Below are positions 1-7,208 of a stretch of DNA of 14,846 nucleotides, piece after piece; position 1 is the stretch's first letter; every line of letters starts with the position of its first letter. Under the pieces are notes generated by a model. That model ran no database searches, had not been told where the DNA came from, and saw only the letters and a program-made list of their open reading frames with translations. The DNA comes from Zygnema cylindricum (Eukaryota; Streptophyta; Zygnematophyceae; Zygnematales; Zygnemataceae): NCBI GenBank assembly GCA_037447655.1, contig JBBHKE010001785.1, positions 126,001 to 140,846 on the forward strand, in the 5' to 3' direction. A program made the translations under genes and the position numbers.

Positions 1-2
1 TG

Positions 3-482
3 GGAGGGGACAAGGTTAGCATTAATACTTAGAGTGATGTTAGCTATGGTGATATGCCTAGTAGGAAGTCTACAACAGGGTATGTCATTCAGATTGGAAG
101 TGGAACTTGTAGTTGGAGTAGTAAACTTCAAAAATTCACGGATCAATCTACTATGGAAGCCAAATACATGGCTGCGAGTGCAGCCCTGAAAGAGTTGTTA
201 TGGATTAAGGCATTTCTTCAAGAATTGGGTTTTACACAACACGGGACACAAATAACGTGGTGCGACAATCAGGCAGCCATTTTTGTGGCTACAAACCCAA
301 GTCACCATTTTAAGAGTAAGCATATGGACATTCGGCTACATTTGGTACGAGAGAAAGTATTTGCAAAAGTTGTCAAACTTTGTTATTTGCCTAATGAGAA
401 AATGGTTGCGGACATGTTGACAAAAGCCCTTCCGTTTCCTAAGTTGGAGTACTGCAAAAAAGCATGTGGTCTAAGTGATTAA
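3..482 (+). pseudogene. Ty1/Copia polyprotein C-terminus (RNase H), partial
   Basis: This is the last part of a Copia polyprotein, the RNase H that removes RNA from the RNA:DNA hybrid. The frame reads through the left edge, with a TAG at 30-32 just before the first catalytic block. That block is degraded from the usual DADWAGD (SDVSYGD), followed by RKSTTGYV. Further family motifs are QSTMEAKYMA (catalytic Glu), CDNQAA (catalytic Asp), KHMDIRLHLVRE and VADMLTKALP. The terminal stop at 480-482 is followed within 15 bp by a polypurine tract and an LTR, as expected of an element's 3' end. Upstream gag, protease, integrase and RT lie outside the window. The in-frame TAG and altered first acidic block point to an inactive copy. 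Identification is firm; family name unknown. Confidence 0.92.
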
Positions 483-496
483 GTCTTCTAAAGCTT

Positions 497-504
497 AAGG
501 GGAG
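497..504 (+). promoter_or_regulatory. Polypurine tract of the upstream Copia element
   Basis: AAGGGGAG lies 14 bp after the Copia stop and directly before the LTR-like repeat. In LTR retrotransposons such a tract primes plus-strand DNA synthesis. The second repeat copy has no such tract before it, so the first repeat looks like a genuine 3' LTR and the second does not. Confidence 0.75.
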
Positions 505-1040
505 TATTCAAAAGTAAGCTTTAGTAAGCCTTAGAAATTTGAGTCTAAGACTTAGAATATTTTTGGAAAACCAACTGTTCAATATTGACCAAATTTAGTG
601 TAGATTTTTTGTAGTATCTACACGAATAGTTATCTTTAAGTAAATTAGTGTGTAGGGCCGCCAATGAATGTAGACGTGATAAGAATCACCCGGATTTTTA
701 GGGTATAGATATTGTTAGTGGACAATTATGGTCCAAACACTTAGATTTTTGTGAGTAGGCTGTTTGGTGAATCGTGTACATACGTTTTAGATGTTTTCTA
801 GAACTTTTGAGTATTTAGTTCAATTAAGATTGATCAATTCTATACAGATTGTACATTTTACACAAGAGTTAAGGAAATGAGAGCACTTAGTGCAGTTTAA
901 GGTGTTTTATGCTCTATTGTCTCTAATTTGCTTGTAGTAGATATTTGTTTAGTTGAAAGACCTCTTTCGTTTGGAGTTACATATCTTACACTACAGATCT
1001 AGTCTTTTAGGCATTTCTCTTTGGGTTTGCTTCCGCTAAC
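505..1040 (+). repeat. Copia LTR plus leader, copy 1
   Basis: This copy aligns without gaps to 2147-2682 at an offset of 1642. I count about 27 mismatches by eye in roughly 530 bases (near 95% identity). It starts after the polypurine tract with TATTCAAAAG and continues into a leader ending at the gag ATG at 1041. The LTR/leader border is unclear: no initiator-tRNA-Met primer site (TGGTATCAGAG-like) was found, and a border near the TTACACTACA around 990 is only a guess. It serves as 3' LTR of the element to its left and sits as a 5' LTR for the gag to its right. Confidence 0.85.
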
Positions 1041-2152
1041 ATGTGTGATAATGGCTCAGCTTCTATTACAAGTGTTCGTATTAGCCCTAGGGCTCCTCTG
1101 CTTCTGCTGGTGCAAAGGTGACTCTTAGTGGGAGTGGATCACAGCCGAGTCTTAATGCCCATGACCTTCAACACGTTATGGGCCCACCGCCCAAGTTGCC
1201 TATTTTTGATGGAACTGACTACGTATATTGGGAAGATATGTTAAGCTGATATTTCGAGGAGAGGGACTTATCACCCATTGTGGAAGGAACTGCCGAAGAG
1301 AGTGCGCCGGATTGGAGAAAGAAGAATCTCCATAGCCTCAATGTCTTGAAGCATTCAATGACAAAAGACTTGGTAATGTCGTATCTTGAGATGAAGAAAG
1401 CCTCTGAAGTTTGGTTCAGTGTACGTGCTATGTATGTTCAACTTGATGTCACTGTTCAGACTAATATAGCAACATAAATCTTTGAATTTAAGTATTCTGG
1501 AGGTAGTATGTCAAATCATTGTCATGCTATGAAAAGGTTGTTCCTTAAGAGTACTAGTGCAGGTGGGGATTTTTCACCACCTCAGCAAGCTATGTTATTG
1601 ATGAGAACTCTCCCCCATGAATATAAGGGAGCCATGGATAGGCTTAGGGGTCTTCCACAACGTCAATGGAATATTGCGTTAGCAATTCAGTTTATTTTAA
1701 GCGAAGAAGTTTATTTTAACTTGATTTCACAAAGAGGTAGTAGTAAGTCCCTGCACGCACTAGCTAACCAGTTTTCAGACTCTAAGAATGGCAGTGGCAG
1801 TGGAAGAGGTAGTGGTCCTATAAGGCCACCATTAACGTGCTAATATTCTGATGAAAAAGGGCATGTGTTCAGAATGTGTCATGCCTACAAGAGAGCGAAA
1901 GCCACAGGAAATTTTCGCTTTGGTTGGGACAAAAGCCGGGTTCCTTCTCAATCGGGTGGACGACCAACAGCTCTCTTCAACGCACTTAAAGAGGAGGATG
2001 TGAGCAGCTTTCCCAACATCAATGAAGAGAAATACTTTCGAATGGCACAAGCAACGAAAGGCGTGGAGGAAGACGAATGGATAATGGACTCCGCCGCATC
2101 TGCCCACATGTGCCGCAATCGCCATCTATATGAGAGTATTCAATCTTATTGA
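1041..2152 (+). pseudogene. Copia gag-protease, broken (copy 1)
   Basis: This encodes the start of a Copia polyprotein: Gag, which forms the particle, and the beginning of the aspartic protease. The N-terminus matches the second copy at 2683 but has lost one base near 1096, and carries stops at 1247-1249 (TGA) and 1475-1477 (TAA). The gag core follows (MKKASEVWF near 1393, MLLMRTLPHEYKGAMDRL near 1590). A CCHC zinc knuckle at 1838-1879 has a TAA inside it, and its second Cys has become Ser. The protease opens with WIMDSAASAHMC (Asp at 2087-2089), where the usual DSG/DST reads DSA. The frame stops right after this and the second LTR begins, so integrase, RT and RNase H are missing. It is clearly dead. 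Confidence 0.88.
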
Positions 2153-2682
2153 AAAGTAAGCTTTAGTAAACCTTAGAAATTTGAGTCTAGGACTTAGAAT
2201 AATTTTGGAATACCAACTGTTCAATATTGACCAAATTTAGTGTGGATTTTTTGTAGTATCTACACGAATAGTTATCTTTAAGTAAATTAGTGTGTAGGGC
2301 CGCCAATGAATGTAGACGTGATAAGAACCATCCGGATTTTTAGGGTATAGATATTGTTAGTGGACAATTCTGATCCAAACACATAGATTTTTGTTAGTAG
2401 GCTGTCTGGTGAACCTTGTACATACGTTTTAGATGTTTTCTAGATCTTTTGAGTATTTAGTTCAATTAGGATTGATCAATTCAATACAGAATGTACATTC
2501 TACACAAGAGTTAAGGAAATGAGAGCACTGAGTGCAGTTTAAGGTGTTTTATGCTCTATTGTCTCTAATTTGCTTGTAGTACATGTTTGTTTGGTTGAAA
2601 GACCTTTTTCGTTTGGAGTTACATATCTTACACTATAGATCTAGTCTTCTAGGCATTTCTCTTTGGGTTTGCTTCCGCTAAC
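2147..2682 (+). repeat. Copia LTR plus leader, copy 2
   Basis: This is a direct repeat of 505-1040 with no net indels. It begins abruptly inside the protease codons of the preceding copy, without a polypurine tract, and leads into a second gag ATG at 2683. The homology between the copies continues into gag as far as 2912. Lying as a 5' LTR before a truncated gag, it makes the third piece of a tandem Copia array. Confidence 0.85.
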
Positions 2683-3042
2683 ATGTCTGATAATGGCTCA
2701 GCTCCTATTGCAAGTGCTCCTATTAGCCCTAGTGCTCCACCTGCTCCTGCTGGTGCAAGTGTGACTCCTAGTGGGAGTGGATCACAACCGAGTCTTAATG
2801 CCCATGACCTTCAACAGGTTATGGGCCCACCGCCCAAATTGCCTATTTTTGACGGAACTGATTTCTTATATTGGGAAGATATGTTGAGCTCATATTTCGA
2901 GGAGAGGGACTTGTTCAAAAATGGAAAAAAACAATCCAAAATGGCGTTCGTTCTATTGGAAGCTACCCTTTCAGGAATATTTCCTTCCCCACTCTGCAAA
3001 ATTATGCCTTCGCCGTTCCTAAGACCTTCCGCCTCATCTTGA
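2683..3042 (+). pseudogene. Copia gag N-terminus fused to unrelated sequence (copy 2)
   Basis: The first 76-77 codons are an undamaged version of the same Copia gag: an Ala/Pro/Ser-rich start, then QVMGPPPKLPIFDGTDF and WEDMLSSYFEERDL. It lacks the frameshift and TGA seen in the first copy. Homology to copy 1 ends sharply at 2912. The frame runs on for about 43 codons of sequence I cannot assign and stops at 3040-3042. The full Copia gag would be over 300 codons, so this is a truncated chimera made by insertion, deletion or recombination at 2912. There is no sign that the fused tail is functional. Confidence 0.75.
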
Positions 3043-3159
3043 GACGGAATGTTATCGGGCTTGTGGCCATTAGCTGACGGTTTTCGCCCAAAAAAGGAAT
3101 AGAGGGTCCACATGTTTTTAAATAGATGACAACAATTGAAAAGGAGGAAGTAGAAAATG
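2913..3159. other. Unassigned stretch between Copia gag and purine array
   Basis: I see no domain, RNA gene or clear repeat here. It begins at the exact end of the Copia homology and ends at the first copy of the 33-bp direct repeat. It may be part of the same unit as the purine array, or older flanking DNA. Confidence 0.4.
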
Positions 3160-3192
3160 CAAAGATCAATGGAAATGGCACCCTAAGCAGTT
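3160..3192 (+). repeat. 33-bp direct repeat, left copy
   Basis: This is identical over 33 bases to 3664-3696. The two copies bracket the polypurine minisatellite. Either they are a long duplication made on insertion, or they are parts of one ancestral sequence separated by array expansion. Confidence 0.9.
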
Positions 3193-3200
3193 CAGTTGTT

Positions 3201-3660
3201 TTTTGGGAGAGGGGGAGAGAAAGGTCAGAACTGGGGAAGAAGGAGAGGGAAGGTAGGGGGAAAGGGACAATCTTTTGGGAGAGGGGGGGGGGGGGGGGGG
3301 ATGGCAGATTTGGGGAAGAGGGAGAGGGAAAGTAAAAGGGAAGGGAGGATTTTTGGGAAAAGGGAGGGAAAGGGCAGATTTGGGGAAAAGAGAGAGGGAA
3401 AGGAGGGGGAAAGGAAGGATTTTTGGGAGAGGGGGAGGGAAAGGGCAGATTTGGGGAAAAGGAAAAGGGAAAGGATGGGGAAAGGAAGGATTTTTAGGAA
3501 AAGGGCAAATGTAGAGAAGAGAGAGAGAGAGGGAAAGGAGGGGGAAAGGAAGGATTTTTTGGAAAGGGGGAGGGAAAGAGCAGATTTGGGGAAAAGAGAG
3601 GGGGAAAGGGAGGATTTCTAGGAGAGGGGCAGGGAAAGGGTAGATTTGGGGAAGTACAGA
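3201..3660 (+). repeat. Polypurine minisatellite, about seven units of 60-79 bp
   Basis: The strand is almost wholly A and G for 460 bp. The unit includes a GCAGATTTGGGG-like block followed by GGAAAGG runs and GGATTTTTGGGA. The block recurs at 3225, 3304, 3374, 3445, 3505, 3580 and 3640, so spacing varies from 60 to 79 bp. A run of 18 G lies at 3283-3300. Long open frames here (for example 3196-3621) are an effect of purine codons and are not called as genes. A homopurine strand of this length could form triplex or G-quadruplex DNA. Confidence 0.85.
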
Positions 3661-3663
3661 TTA

Positions 3664-3696
3664 CAAAGATCAATGGAAATGGCACCCTAAGCAGTT
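3664..3696 (+). repeat. 33-bp direct repeat, right copy
   Basis: This is a perfect match to 3160-3192, lying immediately right of the purine array. The 12 bases after each copy also look loosely alike, which would fit a shared ancestral sequence rather than a clean target duplication. Confidence 0.9.
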
Positions 3697-4530
3697 AAAG
3701 TGTTTTAGTTTAGAGTGTCATGTTTGTGTTATAAATGAATATATATATATAATGAAAAAATTACATTGGTGTTCCACAAAAAGAGAGGGAAATATTACAC
3801 AACGAAATTCCGTTCAAATTTGTAATGTTGATCCTAAATTTCGGTTTTCAAATTCCATAAAATTTGAAACGTGACGGTAAAAGCGGGAAGACCTAAAATT
3901 TGGCTGCAGTATGAAAAAAGATTGAAAATTCAGATCGGCGCCAAATATGTTGAAAGCGCCATGAAAAAAGATCCAGCTCAATGGTCGTACGGTTTTTTTT
4001 TTGCGGCGGCGTCGTCAACATGGCAAACAGTCTTTCCAACGTTATCACAACGTTAAAAATTACGTGGAGTTCATTAAGCCACGTGTATTCCACATCAACC
4101 AATCGGAACCTCATTACGACAGTTTATTAGATATTGTTGGCGTTATGGTCGCAATTAGAGTCAACATTGACTCTAATAAGGGGTTCGTTTTTCATTTACG
4201 CCCACGAAACGCAAGGGTATCACAGTTAAGGGTCCATACTAAAGTAAATTAACTCTAAATAAGCAACCGAAATGCGACATTATTAGAGTTCAGAGACATT
4301 ATTAGCGTCCATTCTTCAAATGAGCTGCAACCATATTAGAGTACATCGCCCTTTATAATGTACCTTTTACGCAGAGTAACGACAAACAACGCCTTTCTGC
4401 CGTTAAACTTTTACAAATCTAAGATGAAAAAAAAAACCGAGGTAACATATGACACTTGCAATGTTTTGTAGCGTTAACGACTAACTAAGTTATGCAACCA
4501 GACGCACAGAATCAACAAATAACGTCACGA
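3697..4530. other. AT-rich non-coding DNA
   Basis: No gene or RNA is recognisable. A short TA microsatellite lies near 3739-3752. ATGAAAAAAGAT occurs twice, about 50 bp apart (near 3910 and 3961). A GCGGCGGCG patch follows a T9 run near 4001. A good inverted repeat lies at 4154-4177. Short open frames at 3871-4056 and 4001-4252 show no domain. Confidence 0.5.
4154..4177. repeat. Perfect 11-bp inverted repeat (hairpin)
   Basis: ATTAGAGTCAA and TTGACTCTAAT flank a 2-bp centre. The half-site ATTAGAGT recurs nearby at about 4277, 4335 and 4727. The arms are too short to be called a transposon end, but the recurrence suggests one repeated unit. Confidence 0.6.
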
Positions 4531-4850
4531 TGTACGGTTTCACAGATTTTCCATTTTACCTCTATCAGTGTAAATATATTGATCGCAAAAAAATTATACC
4601 CAAATGGGAGTTAATCCATAGTAGGATAAAACCACGATTTGGTGTACGATATAGAAGATTGCGTACTTGTACCTGTTTTAGTGTTAATTTATTTGTCGCG
4701 TATTGCCTACACCCTAAAAAACCGAAATTAGAGTTAGGTATTAATTAGGGTTAAAGTATGCGACAGTGTACGAATTGTCAGAATTTGTACTTCTACCTAT
4801 ATTACTGTGAATATCCTCTCGACAAATCAACTGTACCCATATTGGCGTTA
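4531..4850 (+). repeat. Three diverged tandem copies, about 112-124 bp apart
   Basis: Units start at 4531, 4643 and 4767, each with TGTACG. Each shares in order a TACCT block, an AGTGTAAAT-like or GTGAATAT-like block, a tract near TCGC/TCGA, a TACCC/CACCC block and a terminal GTTA (GGGAGTTA, AGAGTTA, GGCGTTA). Identity is only moderate, judged by eye, with small gaps. A 72-residue open frame spanning the first two copies is not called as a gene. Confidence 0.55.
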
Positions 4851-5004
4851 GTTGAAAAATTAGTGTATAACTTTTTTTTCGAAATTTTTCTAAGTCAAAA
4901 TTAGTGCACATGACACTAAGTTATTCTACACACTAATAATTTCGACACGCTAAATACGATCGACAGTGTAGTGTATATAACCGTACGGCGAATATTCCAT
5001 TTTT

Positions 5005-5128
5005 TAGTGTTGGGTATCGGGTAGTTTCATATCGCGATAATCTCGATATTCGATATATCGAATATCGATCGAGGAAAGTTCTCGATATATCGTACCGCGA
5101 CCAACATAAATCATCGCGATATATTGAT
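5005..5128 (+). repeat. Left terminal and subterminal inverted-repeat arm
   Basis: This holds the 15-bp terminal repeat, then CGATATATCG at 5051-5060 and 5083-5092 and variants at 5044, 5063 and 5117. It ends at a T-rich tract. The right arm mirrors it with a different number and spacing of palindromes, so beyond the first 15 bp the arms are similar in content rather than collinear. Confidence 0.75.
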
Positions 5129-5393
5129 TTTTTTTTATTTTTTTTTTTAATATGTTGTTTTAGCGATAACGACAATTTTTTTGAAACGCGACGTACGGCG
5201 TGATTTTCGTTCCGATACTTAAAAGGTAACGCCGCATAATGTAACGGACGAAAAAGTACTAATACTGTAATACTAATACATATAGTTACTTATTTAGTAC
5301 GCTTATTTAGTACGTACTACGGTACAGAACTTCACATATGAAAACTTGAAACCCACACTTATTTAGTCAATATGAAAAAGTATGATATTTTAT
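5129..5393. other. AT-rich spacer inside the transposon
   Basis: T-rich tracts are followed by non-repetitive AT-rich DNA. A GTACGGCGTGATTTTCG-like patch near 5192 loosely echoes GTACGGCGAATATTCC just outside the left end (about 4983). No gene is visible. Confidence 0.4.
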
Positions 5394-5840
5394 GAAGTGT
5401 ACAAAATTATAATTTTTATTATTATTTTTATTAATTATTTTTGGAAGTGTACAAAATGAGAATTTATATTATTATTTTTATTAATTATTTTATGTAGTGT
5501 ACAAAATGTGAATTTTTATTATTATTTTTATTTATTAATTTTTGAAGTGTATAAAATGTGATCTTTTATTATTATTTTTATTCAATAATTTATGAAGTGT
5601 ACAAAATGAGAATTCTTATTATTATTTTTATTCATTATTTTATGAAGTGTATAAAATGTGAGTTTTTATTCTTATTTTTATTAATCATTAAATGAAGTGT
5701 ACAAAATGTGAGTTTGTATTATTATTTTTATTTTTTATTTTTTAACGTGTATAAAATGTGAACTATTATTCTTATTATTATTAATTATTTTTTGAAGTGT
5801 ACAAGTTGTAAAATCTTATTCTTATTTTTATTTTTATTAA
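5394..5840 (+). repeat. 50-bp AT-rich satellite, nine copies
   Basis: The unit starts GAAGTGTACAAAATGTGA and continues with TTATTATTATTTTTATT. GAAGTGT or a one-base variant recurs exactly every 50 bp at 5394, 5444, 5494, 5544, 5594, 5644, 5694, 5744 and 5794. No net indel occurs over eight intervals, although units differ by substitutions. The steady register suggests copying by unequal exchange or replication, with length constrained or little time since expansion. Confidence 0.93.
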
Positions 5841-5860
5841 TTGGAGTAACTAGTGTCCTC

Positions 5861-6380
5861 AGCTAGTACTACTGGCAGCAGCAGTAGCACTGCCAGCAGC
5901 TAGTACTACTGGCAGCACTAGTACTACTGGCAGCAGCAGTAGTACTGCCAGCAGCTAGTACTACTGGCAGCACTAATACTACTGGCAGCTGCAGTAGTAC
6001 TGCCAGCAGCTAGTACTACTGGCAACACTAATACTACTGGCAGCTGCAGTAGTACTGCCAGCAGCTAGTACTACTGGCAGCACTAATACTACTGGCAGCT
6101 GCAGTAGTACTGCCAGCAGCTAGTACTACTGGCAGCACTAATACTACTGGCAGCTGCAGTAGTACTGCCAGCAGCTAGTACTACTGGCAGCACTAATACT
6201 ACTCGTACTACTGGCAGCACTAATACTACTGGTACTACTGGCAGCTGCAGTAGTACTGCCAGCAGCTAGTACTACTGGCAGCACTAATACTACTAGTAAT
6301 ACTGGCAGCTGCAGTAGTACTGCCAGCAGCTAGTACTACTGGCAGCAGCAATAGCAATGCCAGCAGCTAGTATCACTGGC
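5861..6380 (+). repeat. 55-bp CAG/CTG-rich palindromic satellite
   Basis: Unit starts (AGCTAGTACTACTGGCAG) fall at 5861, 5898, 5953, 6008, 6063, 6118, 6173, 6264, 6328 and a partial at 6364. Five successive intervals are exactly 55 bp; the outer units are shortened or expanded (36-91 bp). Each full unit contains ACTACTG and CAGTAGT around a CAGCTG centre, and CTGCCAG facing CTGGCAG, so each strand can fold into stacked hairpins. It is far more GC-rich than its surroundings and dense in CAG/CTG, the plant CHG methylation context. Confidence 0.93.
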
Positions 6381-6640
6381 AGCAGCAATAGCACAAATGC
6401 TTACGGTACAGCTATGGACATAAAAAAAAATCCTCTCAATTTGCAGTTTCCAATCATTCTTTTGTTTCCAAAACCACTTTACTTTCTTTTCTCAGTTTGT
6501 GATTCTCAATTAATCAATTTACAATTTCCAATTCGCAGTTTTCGGTTCACAGTCTCCGTGAAAAAGAAAAAAAACATCCTCCACCACTTTCACACCTGTC
6601 CTTCTCTTCTTCAGAGAATTGACTGATTTTTTTTTTTTTA
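6381..6640. other. Pyrimidine-rich, UTR-like stretch inside the transposon
   Basis: The DNA is C/T-rich with A-tracts, and a CAATTT-CAATTTCCAAT-like motif occurs twice (6437-6454 and 6515-6532). It resembles a leader or captured UTR but has no identifiable coding content. It ends at a T12-13 run before the right arm. Confidence 0.4.
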
Positions 6641-6644
6641 GCCT

Positions 6645-6785
6645 CGATATATCGTCGATACGATATATCGGCGATATATCGCGATAATTTGAAATTCGAT
6701 ATATCGAAGCGATATATCAAATATCGGGTACCTGAAATTCGATATATATCGAATATCGGCAATGGGTCCTCGATACCCAACACTA
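6645..6785 (-). repeat. Right terminal and subterminal inverted-repeat arm
   Basis: Perfect CGATATATCG palindromes lie at 6645, 6661, 6672 and 6697, with variants at 6710 and 6740. The terminal 15 bp at 6771-6785 are the reverse complement of the left end. The higher palindrome count on this side is the kind of end asymmetry seen in hAT elements. Confidence 0.75.
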
Positions 6786-7208
6786 ATTTTAAGACATAGG
6801 AACTTTCTGAACCAAAAACTGTTTATGGTCATTTTTGGTAATTTTGTCTGAGTATTGCTCTCAGATCTGTTGGCAAAATTATATGAAATTTTGCATGTAC
6901 GTTCCTACTTGTATTGTTTACATTGCTACAGATTTTCAGGCCTATTGTGTTCCTGGTCTGTGTTTTAATTCATTGTGAAGCTGGCCGGTTTTATCAAAGT
7001 TCTGGCAGACTGTTTTTTTTTTCAACTTTGACCAGATGATGTGATCACTCTGTTCATTATTTTTGTCTGAAACTTTGTGAGGTTATTTTTTATTCTAGAA
7101 AATATCTGTGTTTGCAGTTTCAGGTTGTTTTGAAAATTCTGTAGAAATCTGTGTTGATTCAAAGTAGGCTGTTTTTGGGTAGTCTGTGGTGCTTCCGAGG
7201 GTAAATCC
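6786..7208 (+). other. Leader-like region upstream of the Gypsy gag
   Basis: This is T-rich, stop-filled DNA with no repeat copy elsewhere in the window. By position it is the 5' leader, or the end of the 5' LTR, of the Gypsy element that starts coding at 7209. No tRNA primer site is recognisable, and no LTR border can be set because the 3' LTR is beyond the window. The hAT-like transposon may have inserted into or beside this LTR. Confidence 0.45.

Larger units (their letters stand above)
5005..6785. mobile_element. hAT-like non-autonomous DNA transposon, 1.78 kb
   Basis: The ends form a perfect terminal inverted repeat, TAGTGTTGGGTATCG at 5005-5019 and its reverse complement at 6771-6785. 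The TAGTGTTGGG start resembles hAT-superfamily termini. Both arms are packed with the palindrome CGATATATCG (5051, 5083; 6645, 6661, 6672, 6697) and close variants, like the clustered subterminal transposase-binding sites of hAT elements. No transposase frame is present, so it would need help in trans. The interior is two satellites (5394-5840 and 5861-6370) plus a pyrimidine-rich stretch. The flanks share only ATTTT, so an 8-bp target duplication is not clear. Arg/Tyr/Ile-rich frames on the minus strand in the arms are by-products of the CGATAT repeats. The hAT assignment is likely but not proven. Confidence 0.72.

Noticed and set aside
980-1040. tRNA primer-binding site after the Copia LTR
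   Set aside because: No TGGTATCAGAG-like or other convincing tRNA 3'-end complement is visible; the same holds for 6786-7208.
3196-3621. 141-residue and overlapping Gly/Lys/Arg/Glu-rich open frames
   Set aside because: They come from the stop-poor polypurine repeat; all plus-strand frames look alike and none has a domain.
4530-4748. 72-residue open frame
   Set aside because: It spans two units of the diverged tandem repeat, with no domain and no supporting codon pattern.
4933-5175. Arg/Tyr/Ile/Ser-rich minus-strand frames here and at 6547-6832
   Set aside because: They are produced by CGATATATCG palindromes in the transposon arms and do not resemble a transposase.
5394-6380. CRISPR array
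   Set aside because: Repeats are contiguous without unique spacers, diverged, and in a eukaryotic transposon.
4997-6793. Clean 8-bp target-site duplication of the hAT-like element
   Set aside because: The flanks share only ATTTT (with offset), which is weak in AT-rich DNA.
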